Source of the DNA: an uncultured Campylobacter sp.
GTDB taxonomy: Bacteria > Campylobacterota > Campylobacteria > Campylobacterales > Campylobacteraceae
NCBI RefSeq assembly: GCF_938002845.1
Contig: NZ_CALKZP010000050.1
Location: 1 to 64,000, forward strand
DNA length: 64,000 bases
Direction of reading: 5' to 3'
In this document: one piece after another, positions 1 through 8,360 of the stretch
Layout of the letters: each line of letters begins with the position of its first letter
Position numbering within the stretch: position 1 is the first letter of the stretch
The notes under the pieces: model-generated
Seen by the model: only the letters and a program-made list of their open reading frames with translations
What the model was told of the DNA's origin: nothing
The model's database searches: none
Made by a program: the position numbers and the translations under genes

Positions 1-127
1 CGCCGAATTTATTCGCGCAAAGCCCCATCTGCTCGTCAAATATCGCCTGCGCCGCCGCGTTAAATTGCTTCGCCTGCGCCGAAGCCGCAGCCAGCGCGCC
101 TAGTTTTAGAAAATCTCGTCTTTTCAT
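1..127 (-). CDS. N-terminus of a Tat-exported protein, probably an oxidoreductase (partial)
   Basis: Only the first 42 codons lie in the window; the gene runs off the left edge. The start ATG is the complement of 125-127. The peptide opens with MKRRDFLKLGALAAAS, a twin-arginine motif (RRDFLK) followed by a short Ala/Leu-rich stretch, so export by the Tat system is well supported. Such leaders commonly sit on molybdopterin or other cofactor-loaded periplasmic enzymes. The residues after the leader (QMGLCANKFG) resemble the start of molybdopterin S/N-oxide reductases, but that identification is only a guess. Confidence 0.6.
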   Translation of the reverse strand, partial: MKRRDFLKLGALAAASAQAKQFNAAAQAIFDEQMGLCANKFG

Positions 128-346
128 GATTCTGCCTTAAATTTAAATTTGGTGGTTGATTTGGTTTAAATTTAGCGGGATTTATGAGGTTGAACTTTGC
201 ATCGTTTGCCTTTTATCGTATTACGCGACCTCGCGTCTTAGCGGTGATTTTACGAAATTTAGGCTTAATTTGCCATTTATCTATGGCGTCGCGATGGAAT
301 TCTATTAGAGCTAAGCACTAGATAAATTCCGCCGCGACTATTTGGG

Positions 347-2482
347 TCAAAAGTTATACGTAAGGCTTAGATTGAAGGTGCGCGGATCGCCGTAGATCAT
401 TCGATTAGAACCAATACCCTCAAAATAGCGCTTATCGGTTATGTTATCGACGTTTAGCTGCACATCTAGGTTTTTACTCGCTTTGTAGCCTAGCATTACG
501 TTTGCAATCGTGTAAGCTTTCTGCTCGATCCTGCCGTATGGCGAGTCGGAATAAATCTTTGAGCGATACATCGCGCCTGCGCCGATTCTAAATGTGCCGA
601 TCTCATATTTTGCAAAAAGATTTGCGCTGGTGCGGGAGGAGTCGCTGGCGTAAATATTGCCGTCAGCGTCTTTGGCTTTGTAGTGCGCTAGCCCCATGCT
701 TAGGCTTAGCGCATCGGTGATTTTACCGTTTACATCCGCTTCAAAGCCCCTGCTGGTTACTCCGCGACCCTGCCTGTAAGCGTAGGAATTTGTGCCCGTG
801 ATATACTCGTCGGTGCGGATGCCGAGCTTATCTTGGATGATCTTAAAAACGCCCAGGCTTGCTTGCAGATCGCCGTCAAAATACTCGCCTTTGATGCCCG
901 CTTCGTAGTCCTTGCCTTGGATGGGATCAAGATATTTATTGTTTTTGTCCTTGTAGGTTTGAGGTTTAAAAATACTCGTATAACTTGCATAAAGGGTATG
1001 ATGATCGTCTAAATCATAGGTGATCCCTGCATATGGAGTAATTTCGCGGGTAAAATTTCTATTATCTGCTCCACCTGTAATTTTATATTTATAGTAACTC
1101 ATCCGCGTTCCTAATAAGAGCTTTAAATCCTCGGTGATTGAGAGTTTATTCGCGGCATAAATTGCTTTTTGAATAGTTCGATCGGCATTATTTTGATCTA
1201 CATACGGTAAGCGTGGATCTTCAATATGAAGGTCGTTAAAATTTATTCTAGTACGCGCGGCATAAGCAAGGCCTGCTGGAGTATTTCGGTTATTCCAGTA
1301 GCTACTTACGTTATCAGATCCTTTTTTGTAAAGATTATACATCACACCAAATACAAATTCATGATCTTGTTCGAAAAATTCATAAGGGATATTCACATAG
1401 GCGTCGATATTGTGGATATTCTCTTCGCGCTTGTTAGCATAAACGCTAAGATCGGCGACGTTTCCGATGCCGCCAGGGCCTACCCTGCCGCCATAATAGA
1501 GCAAATTTGAATCGGTATGAGCGCGACGAAACGAATAACTCAAGCTTAAACTCGCCTCGTTTGAGAAATATTGTTTAAAATCGGCATAAAAATCAAGCGT
1601 AGAGATGTCGTATCGCGTCCAAGGCTGAGAGAAAATTTTGTTTTTGCCGAAGTGCGTGCGCGTGCCGTCCGATTTAAACGCGGGCATTCCGCCCCAGCGT
1701 GTGCCATGTCGGCGTAGAGTCTGATAAAATGAGCCAAAGCTCAGCCTTGAATCGTCCGTTACATCGATATCTAATACGCCATAAACGGCAGTATTGCGAC
1801 GATTGTAATAGTCCATATAGGAGTGCGATCGTTCATGCATAAACGCTAGGCGTCCGCGCACCGAACCGCTTTGATTGAGCGGGCTTTGCACATCGGTTTT
1901 AAGCCCGTATTTGTCGTATGAGCCGCCGTTTAGACTTATATAACCTTTTGGGATGGTGGAATCTGCGTGCTTGCGGATAAAATTTAAACTCGCGGCGGGA
2001 TTTCCCGCGCCCGCCAATAATCCGTTCGCACCCTTTACTACCTCAACGCGCTCATATGGCAGTAAATTTAAATCGTTCGCCCCGAGGCTAAAACCTCCGA
2101 AGCTAGGCATCGAATCAAGCAGATAATAATCTATGCTAAATCCGCGCGCCGTAGGATAGAGCCTCTCATCCATACGCCCGCTCGTAATGCCCGCGATATT
2201 TCGCATCAGCACCTGATAATCGGTTATCCCCATATCTTTTAGCTTGGCTTCGGTCACCACGGTAAGAGACTGGGGTGTTTCTCTTGCCGTAAGATCGAGC
2301 CTGGTGGTACTTTTAACGAGCTTTCTAGCCTCATAATCTCTGTCGTCGCGACGGAGCTTTTGGGTATCTTGCACTTCTATGGTGCCTAAGTCCTCCGGGG
2401 TGCTCGCAGTGGCGTTATTTTCCGCATAAAGCGAAGTTAGCATATTTAATGCGACTACGAGCGAAAGAGATACTTTCTTCAT
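347..2482 (-). CDS. TonB-dependent siderophore receptor (FhuE/FpvA type)
   Basis: This is an outer-membrane receptor that takes up a ferric siderophore using TonB energy. The 711-residue protein has a signal peptide (about residues 1-20), a plug domain (RETPQSLTVVTEAKLKDMG near residue 67, typical of the ferrichrome/coprogen receptor subfamily) and a long beta barrel ending in the terminal aromatic of SLTYNF. Length and order fit the family. The start ATG at 2482 overlaps the stop of the PepSY gene as ATGA, and an AAGGAG ribosome site lies about 6 nt upstream inside that gene. The two genes are therefore translationally coupled. The substrate cannot be named from sequence. Iron (Fur) control is likely from the family. 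Confidence 0.9.
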   Translation of the reverse strand: MKKVSLSLVVALNMLTSLYAENNATASTPEDLGTIEVQDTQKLRRDDRDYEARKLVKSTTRLDLTARETPQSLTVVTEAKLKDMGITDYQVLMRNIAGITSGRMDERLYPTARGFSIDYYLLDSMPSFGGFSLGANDLNLLPYERVEVVKGANGLLAGAGNPAASLNFIRKHADSTIPKGYISLNGGSYDKYGLKTDVQSPLNQSGSVRGRLAFMHERSHSYMDYYNRRNTAVYGVLDIDVTDDSRLSFGSFYQTLRRHGTRWGGMPAFKSDGTRTHFGKNKIFSQPWTRYDISTLDFYADFKQYFSNEASLSLSYSFRRAHTDSNLLYYGGRVGPGGIGNVADLSVYANKREENIHNIDAYVNIPYEFFEQDHEFVFGVMYNLYKKGSDNVSSYWNNRNTPAGLAYAARTRINFNDLHIEDPRLPYVDQNNADRTIQKAIYAANKLSITEDLKLLLGTRMSYYKYKITGGADNRNFTREITPYAGITYDLDDHHTLYASYTSIFKPQTYKDKNNKYLDPIQGKDYEAGIKGEYFDGDLQASLGVFKIIQDKLGIRTDEYITGTNSYAYRQGRGVTSRGFEADVNGKITDALSLSMGLAHYKAKDADGNIYASDSSRTSANLFAKYEIGTFRIGAGAMYRSKIYSDSPYGRIEQKAYTIANVMLGYKASKNLDVQLNVDNITDKRYFEGIGSNRMIYGDPRTFNLSLTYNF

Positions 2483-3621
2483 AACTTTCTCCTTTTAGAA
2501 TTTCTATTTTTTAGGGTTATGTAAAATCCGCAAATGCTTAAAAATAGGGGCGCAAGCCCCGCTAAAAACCATATAAGCTTCGTTATTGCGCCGTATGAGC
2601 CCGCATGGGCGCGACGAAAGCCGTCTTGAAGTTTGTCCGAAAAATCCGCATCGTTTATAAAGTCTGCTTTTAAAATTTCGCCTGTATCTGATATCGTGAT
2701 ACGGCTCGCGTAAGGGCTTTGAAGCGGGTTTTGCCCCGCCTCGAAGCCGTATACGGTAAAAGCGCCGCCCGGACAGAGCGGAAAGGCGATATAGGTGGAG
2801 CGAAATTCTTTAAATTTAACCGCTATCCGCGCTAAAGCTTCATCTAGCGTCGCAAGATTTTGCACCGCTTTCATGCTTACCGCTCCGTTTGATGCCGCGA
2901 CGGTGGAATTTCGCTCGGTCTTAAAATTCTGCAAGACCGCGCCGCATGGATTTGCGAGCGGCTTGTAAGTTACCGCCCTTAGCTCCCACCATGCTCCGCT
3001 TATAGCTATAGCAAACATTACGGGAGTGCTCGCGACTCCGATTAGGCGGTGAGTGCCGCGCATAAAATATATGGCCCGATCTAGCCTCAGCGAGAATAAG
3101 TTTTGCCAAAATTTTTTGTAGATAAAAAAGCCGCTAATGCCGATAAGTAGCGCGCTAAGCCCCACGATACCCGTAAAAATTCTACCGCCGCGACCTAAAA
3201 ACAGCTCCGCGTGCAGTTTGTTTATCGCGCCGATAAAGCCCTTATCTCGCGGCATGGGCGCGCCTTTAATCTCGCCACTAAAGGCATCTAAGTAAATTAT
3301 GATCCGCTTTTGCAGTTTCTGAGAGGAAAGTCTGATTTTATCGGTCTTTAAAGGATCTTGCGCGATGCTCCAGCCCATGATCGCATACTCTTTAAATTTG
3401 GAATTTATCTCGGATTGCAGGGTACTAAATTTCATTCTAACGGGGAATTTCGCTATGCTTTCTTGCGTCCTAAACACCTTGTCTTTTAGCAAAACTTCAT
3501 TGATCTGCTCCGCGTAAACTAAAACCGAGCCGCTTGCGGATACGATTATAAGGGGTATGCAAAATATCAAAGATAGCCACAAATGAAATTTGCGCGAGAT
3601 TTTGTGAAAGGATTTAGACAA
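2479..3621 (-). CDS. PepSY-associated TM protein (PiuB-like)
   Basis: This 380-residue inner-membrane protein has PepSY architecture: an N-terminal helix after HLWLSLIFCIPL, a periplasmic region, then helices around residues 150-170, 190-215 and 350-370. Such proteins usually accompany TonB siderophore receptors and are thought to help reduce or release ferric siderophores. The start is TTG at 3621 with AAGGA about 7 nt upstream; no ATG fits the conserved N-terminus better. It is the first gene of a two-gene unit, its TGA overlapping the receptor ATG. A second PepSY protein lies at 19660-20820. Exact biochemical role is unknown. Confidence 0.85.
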   Translation of the reverse strand: MSKSFHKISRKFHLWLSLIFCIPLIIVSASGSVLVYAEQINEVLLKDKVFRTQESIAKFPVRMKFSTLQSEINSKFKEYAIMGWSIAQDPLKTDKIRLSSQKLQKRIIIYLDAFSGEIKGAPMPRDKGFIGAINKLHAELFLGRGGRIFTGIVGLSALLIGISGFFIYKKFWQNLFSLRLDRAIYFMRGTHRLIGVASTPVMFAIAISGAWWELRAVTYKPLANPCGAVLQNFKTERNSTVAASNGAVSMKAVQNLATLDEALARIAVKFKEFRSTYIAFPLCPGGAFTVYGFEAGQNPLQSPYASRITISDTGEILKADFINDADFSDKLQDGFRRAHAGSYGAITKLIWFLAGLAPLFLSICGFYITLKNRNSKRRKL

Positions 3622-4001
3622 AATTTTCCTTTTTTTGAAAATTATTTTAATTAGGATGGCGTGATTTTAGTGAAAATTGTATTAAAGCATCTTGAAAGTC
3701 GTTATAATTTTATAGCTAAAATTTTACGGCGTAAAATTTGCTTGAATGATTTATCTATAGAAATTTTAAAAGCTATTTTAAAATTTTAAGAGCCGAGCGA
3801 ATATTAAAATTTTCGCGCACAGGAGAGTTTAAATTTAAAGCAAATTTCGGATTTTAAAATTTCAATATCACGCAGGGTCGTGTTTGGGTTGCAGGCGTGG
3901 ACGATCAACGACTCAAGCGGCTTGCAAATTCCGCACTCGCCAAAAAAAACTCTGCGTTGCAGCGATTTAAATCCTTTATCGCGAAATTTGCAATTACGCG
4001 A
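3622..4001. other. Gene-free spacer of 380 bases
   Basis: The spacer separates the PepSY/receptor unit from dgkA. I see no gene, tRNA or clear terminator. It holds about ten RAATTY words by hand count. The right half (3870-3980) is more GC-rich and has an A8 run near 3943. Confidence 0.6.
3637..3652 (-). promoter_or_regulatory. Possible Fur-type operator upstream of the PepSY/receptor unit
   Basis: The palindrome AAAATTATTTT (3638-3648) lies just upstream of the TTG start at 3621, between the ribosome site and the likely promoter. AT-rich palindromes at this place in front of iron-uptake genes are often Fur sites. It matches the classic Fur consensus poorly, and AT-rich palindromes are common in this genome, so the call is weak. 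Confidence 0.25.
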
Positions 4002-4364
4002 TTAAAAGAATTTACCGATAAGCGCATATCCCCACAGCGCGGCGTTGAGAAATAGGCTCATCATCACGGCGGTGCTTGCGGTGTCTTTGGCGCCCTTGGC
4101 TAGCGGGTGGATTTCGCTCGTGGCAAGATCGACCGCGCGCTCAATAGCGGAGTTTACACACTCGGTTACGAGCGTAAAGACTGCGCCGAAGATCAAAAAT
4201 AGATTTAGTACTGCGCCGAAATTCCAAAAAAATAGCGATAGCAGAAGCGGCACGAACACGAAAAGCTCGAGCCTAAAGCTACGCTCGCTGCGCAGCATCT
4301 CGGCAAGACCCGCCATAGCGTAGCCCCAGTTGGCAAAAAATCGGTATTTGGGCTGATTACGCAT
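4002..4364 (-). CDS. dgkA: Diacylglycerol kinase
   Basis: DgkA is a small inner-membrane enzyme that phosphorylates diacylglycerol to phosphatidic acid with ATP and recycles lipid by-products of envelope synthesis. The 120-residue protein has the family length and three membrane segments. It carries the signature ECVNSAIERAVDL, containing the catalytic Glu and metal-binding residues, followed by AKGAKDTASTAVM. The N-terminal RSERSFRLEL is also typical. It is divergent from xth; a short shared control region lies between 4365 and 4431. Confidence 0.93.
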   Translation of the reverse strand: MRNQPKYRFFANWGYAMAGLAEMLRSERSFRLELFVFVPLLLSLFFWNFGAVLNLFLIFGAVFTLVTECVNSAIERAVDLATSEIHPLAKGAKDTASTAVMMSLFLNAALWGYALIGKFF

Positions 4365-4394
4365 AATTTTCCTTTAAATTTAGTCAAAATTTCG

Positions 4395-4400
4395 TATAAT
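4395..4400 (+). promoter_or_regulatory. -10 box (TATAAT) for xth
   Basis: A perfect TATAAT lies 32 bases upstream of the TTG start of xth, in the divergent gap with dgkA. Campylobacter sigma70 promoters rely mainly on the -10 box with a T-rich upstream stretch, which fits here (inference). Confidence 0.5.
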
Positions 4401-4431
4401 CATACCAAAATTTTTAGGCCAAAGGCTAAAT

Positions 4432-5190
4432 TTGAAACTGATTAGTTGGAACGTAAACGGGCTGCGCGCAGTACTCGGCAAAGACGGCTTTGCGTGGCTC
4501 GCGGAGCAAAATCCCGATTTTTTGGGCTTGCAAGAGATCAAGGTGAGCGAAAAGGACGCTCCGAAAGGGCTTTATGAGCTCGGATTTTCTCAGATCGATC
4601 TAAATTCCGCCGCTCGCGCGGGATATTCGGGCGTGGCGAGCCTAGCGAAATTTAAAAGCGAGACGAACAAGGCGCTGTTTTTCCCCGACGACGAAGGGCG
4701 CGTGCTGCAGCACCGCTTCGGCGATATCGTGCTTTTTAATATCTACTTTCCCAACGGCCAAAAGGACGAGGCGCGCCTAGCCTACAAGATGGAATTTTAT
4801 GCAAAATTCCTAGCCTACGCGCGCAGCCTCGCGGAGCAGGGGCTCGGGGTGATATTTTGCGGCGACGTAAATACCGCGCACCGCGAGATCGATCTTGCAA
4901 ATCCAAAAGCAAACTCCAAAACCTCGGGCTTTTTGCCGATCGAGCGGGCGTGGCTCGATGAGGTGGAGGCGGCGGGCTTCGTCGATACCTTCCGTGCCGT
5001 GCGCGGCGAGCTGCGGGACGCCTACTCGTGGTGGAGCTACCGCTTTAACGCGCGCGCCAAAAACGTAGGCTGGCGGATCGATTATTTTTTCATCTCGGCA
5101 AATTTGCGCTCGCGGCTAAAGGACGCTTTCATCCTAAGCGACGTGATGGGCAGCGACCACTGCCCCGTGGGCATCGAGATCGAAATTTAG
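4432..5190 (+). CDS. xth: Exodeoxyribonuclease III (AP endonuclease)
   Basis: ExoIII cuts DNA 5' to abasic sites and degrades 3' ends in base excision repair. The 252-residue protein shows the family motifs in order: SWNVNGLRA at the N-terminus, LQEIK (catalytic Glu near residue 35), YSGVA, GDVNTAH (Asp/Asn), WRIDYFF and SDHCPV (catalytic Asp-His pair near the C-terminus). Length matches the usual 250-270. Translation starts at TTG (4432); homologues begin MKLISWNVNG at this point. Confidence 0.95.
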   Translation: MKLISWNVNGLRAVLGKDGFAWLAEQNPDFLGLQEIKVSEKDAPKGLYELGFSQIDLNSAARAGYSGVASLAKFKSETNKALFFPDDEGRVLQHRFGDIVLFNIYFPNGQKDEARLAYKMEFYAKFLAYARSLAEQGLGVIFCGDVNTAHREIDLANPKANSKTSGFLPIERAWLDEVEAAGFVDTFRAVRGELRDAYSWWSYRFNARAKNVGWRIDYFFISANLRSRLKDAFILSDVMGSDHCPVGIEIEI

Positions 5191-5330
5191 CCGGGGCAAA
5201 TTTCGCGGCGCGAGCTTTGATCTTGCGCGGCTCGTGGATAAGGTGTGCGTAGCGGCGCGAGCTAATGCGCGGATTTAAAGAGGCGGTGCGTAAACGCTGT
5301 GCGATAAAATTTTAAATTTAAGGAGAGAAA

Positions 5331-6977
5331 ATGTTGAGCGATATCGAAATAGCAAATGCGGCGAAGCCGGATAAAATTTCAAACGTTGCGAAAAATTTGG
5401 GGCTTAGCGAGGATGAGATCGAGCTGTACGGCCACTACAAAGCCAAGCTAAATATCAAGCTGCGCTCGCGCGCTTCGAAGCTTATTTTGGTCACGGCGAC
5501 CAATCCGACGCCGTTTGGCGAGGGCAAGACTACGACCTCTATCGGTCTAGCCGACGCGCTAAAACGCCTGGGTAAAAGCGTCTGCCTTGCGCTACGCGAG
5601 CCGTCGCTGGGGCCGGTTTTTGGTATCAAAGGCGGAGCTGCGGGCGGCGGGTATTCGCAGCTGGTGCCGATGGACGATCTAAATTTACACTTCAACGGCG
5701 ATTTTCACGCGATTACCTCTGCGAATAACCTCATTTCGGCGGTCATCGACAACTCGCTGTATCAAGAAAACCCGCTAAAGATCGAGAAAATTCTATGGAA
5801 GCGCTGCATGGATATGAACGATCGCGCGCTGCGCCACATCACCGTAGGACAGGGCGGGCGCACCGACGGAGTACAGCGCGAGGACGGCTTTAATATCACC
5901 GCAGCTAGCGAGATAATGGCGGTACTGTGCCTCTCAAACGATCTTGCCGAGCTTAAGGAAAACATCGCAAACATCATGGTCGCCTACGATACGCAGGGAG
6001 AGCCGATATATGTGCGCGATCTGGGCTGCGCGGATGCCGTGGCGATCCTGCTAAAAGACGCGATGAAGCCTAATCTCATCCAAAGCCTTGAGCACACGCC
6101 CGCGCTCGTGCACGGAGGACCCTTTGCAAATATAGCGCACGGCTGCAACTCAATAATAGCGAGCAAGTTAGCTCTAAGTCTTGCCGATTACGCCGTGACG
6201 GAGGCGGGCTTTGGAAGCGAACTGGGGGCTGAAAAATTTATCGACATCAAGTGTCGCCGCGCAGGTATCGCTCCGGATGCCGCGGTGTTAGTCAGCACGA
6301 TCCGCTCGCTTAAATACAACGGCGGCGCTGATAAAGAAAATATCGCGAGCCCAGGTCTGCCCGCGCTTCAAAGAGGCATCGTAAATTTAGGCGGGCATAT
6401 TGAAATTTTACAAAACTTCGGGCTAAATCCGGTCGTGGCGCTTAATCGCTTTAGCTTCGATAGCGACGAGGAGATCGCTTTCGTGCGCGAGTACTGCAAG
6501 CAGCGCGGCGTGCAGATGGCGATTTGCGAAAATTTCGCCAAAGGAGGCGAAGGCGCGCTTGAGCTAGCCCGCCTCGTCATAGATGAGTGCGAGCGCGCTA
6601 AGGAGCTAAAATTCGCCTACGAGCTTAGCGACGATACGGCGAGCAAGATCGAAAAGATCGCTACTAAAATTTACGGCGCGAGCGAGGTGGTTTTCGAGCC
6701 TGAGGCGCAAAAGGCGCTGCAACACATCAAGGCTTTGGGACTTGAGCGGCTAAACGTCTGCATCGCAAAGACGCAGTATAGCTTCAGCGACGACGCTAAG
6801 GCGCTTGGGCGCGCGCGCGGCTTTAAGCTTAGTGTCAAGGACCTTCAGATTCGCACGGGAGCGGGCTTCATCGTCGCCGTCTGCGGTAAGATAATGCTGA
6901 TGCCGGGGCTGCCGAAGGTTCCTAACGCGCTAAATATGAGGATCACGGACAATGGCGTTATAAGCGGGCTAGCATGA
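5331..6977 (+). CDS. fhs: Formate--tetrahydrofolate ligase
   Basis: Fhs makes 10-formyl-tetrahydrofolate from formate, tetrahydrofolate and ATP, feeding one-carbon metabolism. The 548-residue protein is near the family length (about 555). Visible motifs are the P-loop TPFGEGKTTT (about residue 60), REPSLGPVFGIKGGAAGGG, and the C-terminal GKIMLMPGLPKVPNA. An AAGGAGAG ribosome site precedes the ATG. The gene is complete. Its last 101 codons are present a second time at 12576-12881 with mostly silent differences, so its 3' end appears to be the junction of an inserted segment. Confidence 0.96.
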   Translation: MLSDIEIANAAKPDKISNVAKNLGLSEDEIELYGHYKAKLNIKLRSRASKLILVTATNPTPFGEGKTTTSIGLADALKRLGKSVCLALREPSLGPVFGIKGGAAGGGYSQLVPMDDLNLHFNGDFHAITSANNLISAVIDNSLYQENPLKIEKILWKRCMDMNDRALRHITVGQGGRTDGVQREDGFNITAASEIMAVLCLSNDLAELKENIANIMVAYDTQGEPIYVRDLGCADAVAILLKDAMKPNLIQSLEHTPALVHGGPFANIAHGCNSIIASKLALSLADYAVTEAGFGSELGAEKFIDIKCRRAGIAPDAAVLVSTIRSLKYNGGADKENIASPGLPALQRGIVNLGGHIEILQNFGLNPVVALNRFSFDSDEEIAFVREYCKQRGVQMAICENFAKGGEGALELARLVIDECERAKELKFAYELSDDTASKIEKIATKIYGASEVVFEPEAQKALQHIKALGLERLNVCIAKTQYSFSDDAKALGRARGFKLSVKDLQIRTGAGFIVAVCGKIMLMPGLPKVPNALNMRITDNGVISGLA

Positions 6978-6983
6978 AATTTT

Positions 6984-7014
6984 ATTTTCGGCGCTCAAAA
7001 CCAAAGCCGAAAAT
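6984..7014. terminator. Inverted repeat just downstream of fhs
   Basis: ATTTTCGGC at 6984-6992 pairs with GCCGAAAAT at 7006-7014, giving a 9-bp stem with a 13-base loop that starts 6 bases after the fhs stop. The position suits a transcription terminator. There is no T-run after the right arm on the + strand, so strength is uncertain. Confidence 0.35.
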
Positions 7015-8261
7015 TCCGCGCTTGGGCGGTAAAATTTAGCTGCGAGCTTCGGCGACGATAAATTTTGCTTGCAGGTTGCGGCGAGTTTATCGAGCCCCGG
7101 TTTTAGTGCGCTAGGTTTTGATTAATCGGGTTTCGGCGCGCCGAGTTCGGCCTGCAAAATTTTATTAAATTTCGCGCAAGATCTACGCAGAAATTCGGCG
7201 CGAAACTTGCGCGGGTTTGGCATTTGAAATTTCGCCCGCAAAATTCTGCGCAAAAACTGGGCGCAAGATTTTAAACCGAGCCGCCCGCGAGCTTGCGAAC
7301 TCACCGCGGCGAGATTTAAAATTTCATAATGCATAAGCTCGCCGTGAAATTCAAAATTTCACGCGACTGCGCACAGTGTCATGTGTCGCTACGAGATTCT
7401 AAATTTCATGTCGAGCGCACCGTCAAATTAATCCGTCGGTCGTGCAGCAGATCGCCGCACGGTCTAAAATTCGCGCTTGCGCCGCGACATACGCCGCCGC
7501 AAGTTAAATTATGTGGCATCGCAAGCTAAATTTTACGCTCGTGCGATCAGTCATGTTGGTGGAGGTTTGCGGCGCCCAGATTAAATTTTACACACTGCCG
7601 TGTAGCGCCTGCAGTGGGCACGGATGCTTGATCCGTTCTGCTTGCAAATGCAGGAGTGTTATAACCGCGCGACATCGTAGAGCTAAATTTTACGAGTCGA
7701 TGCGTCGCGGTATGAAATTCTATGCCGAAGCTGCCCACTGCGACTAAATTTGTGCGACGACTATATGCCGCTGCACGCTTGTAAATTAAATTGCACTTTA
7801 TGCACCCGTCGCCTGATTGTCGCGCGGGGTTGAAATTTGCGTGCCGCTGCTTGTCATAAAATTTAGATCGCTGCGCGTCGCGCCATAGCTGTCGTAAAAT
7901 TTTAAATTTCATGCCGTACGCACGAGTTAGCCGTGAAATTTAAAATTTTATGCAGGCGTTAAATTTGCTTCGCGTTACGCTGTGTCGTACATCTTCGCGA
8001 GCCAAATTATACGCTGCTGCGGAATTAAAGTCTTGCATGCCCGCTGCTACCACTCGGGCGCCGCATGCCTGGCGGCTCCGTTTTGCGATCCGTTCGCGCC
8101 GTATTTGTTGCGATCAGTTACGCGCGTCGCCGCGCCGCAGTGCGAGATTCCGCGTCGAGCTATATTTTAGAGCTTTGATTTGCAGCGAGATTTTACGGCG
8201 CGCAATGGTGTTAAATTCTATCCTGCGTGAGATTTTGGAATTTTAAAATTCCCTTTCGCGG

Positions 8262-8267
8262 TATAAT
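8262..8267 (+). promoter_or_regulatory. -10 box (TATAAT) for the zinc-ribbon protein gene
   Basis: A perfect TATAAT lies about 95 bases upstream of the ATG at 8361, preceded by an A/T-rich stretch with two RAATTY words. It is the best promoter candidate for the genes at 8361-12416. Confidence 0.45.
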
Positions 8268-8360
8268 TGTATGAAATGCAAAATTTGCAGGATTTTAATA
8301 AAGAAATTTTAAAATTTATGCGGCGCGGCTTTGCGGCGCGTCTGCAAGAAAGGAGCGATC

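Larger units (their letters stand above)
6978..8330. repeat. 1.35-kb gene-free spacer filled with RAATTY words
   Basis: No convincing gene lies between fhs and the start at 8361. Open frames here are strings of residues encoded by AAATTT/AAATTC words mixed with Arg, Cys, Ala and His, with no recognisable domain. By hand count about 32 RAATTY sites occur, roughly one per 42 bases. They often occur as back-to-back pairs such as GTGAAATTCAAAATTTCACG near 7343 and GTGAAATTTAAAATTTTATG near 7932, so many are embedded in larger palindromes. The bases between are GC-rich. It lies at the left edge of the segment bounded by the two fhs ends. Confidence 0.7.

Noticed and set aside
7122..8246. Several open frames of 60-120 codons on both strands
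   Set aside because: They overlap each other and have no domain, no ribosome sites of note, and residue content set by RAATTY words and GC-rich linkers. They look like open reading by chance in array DNA.
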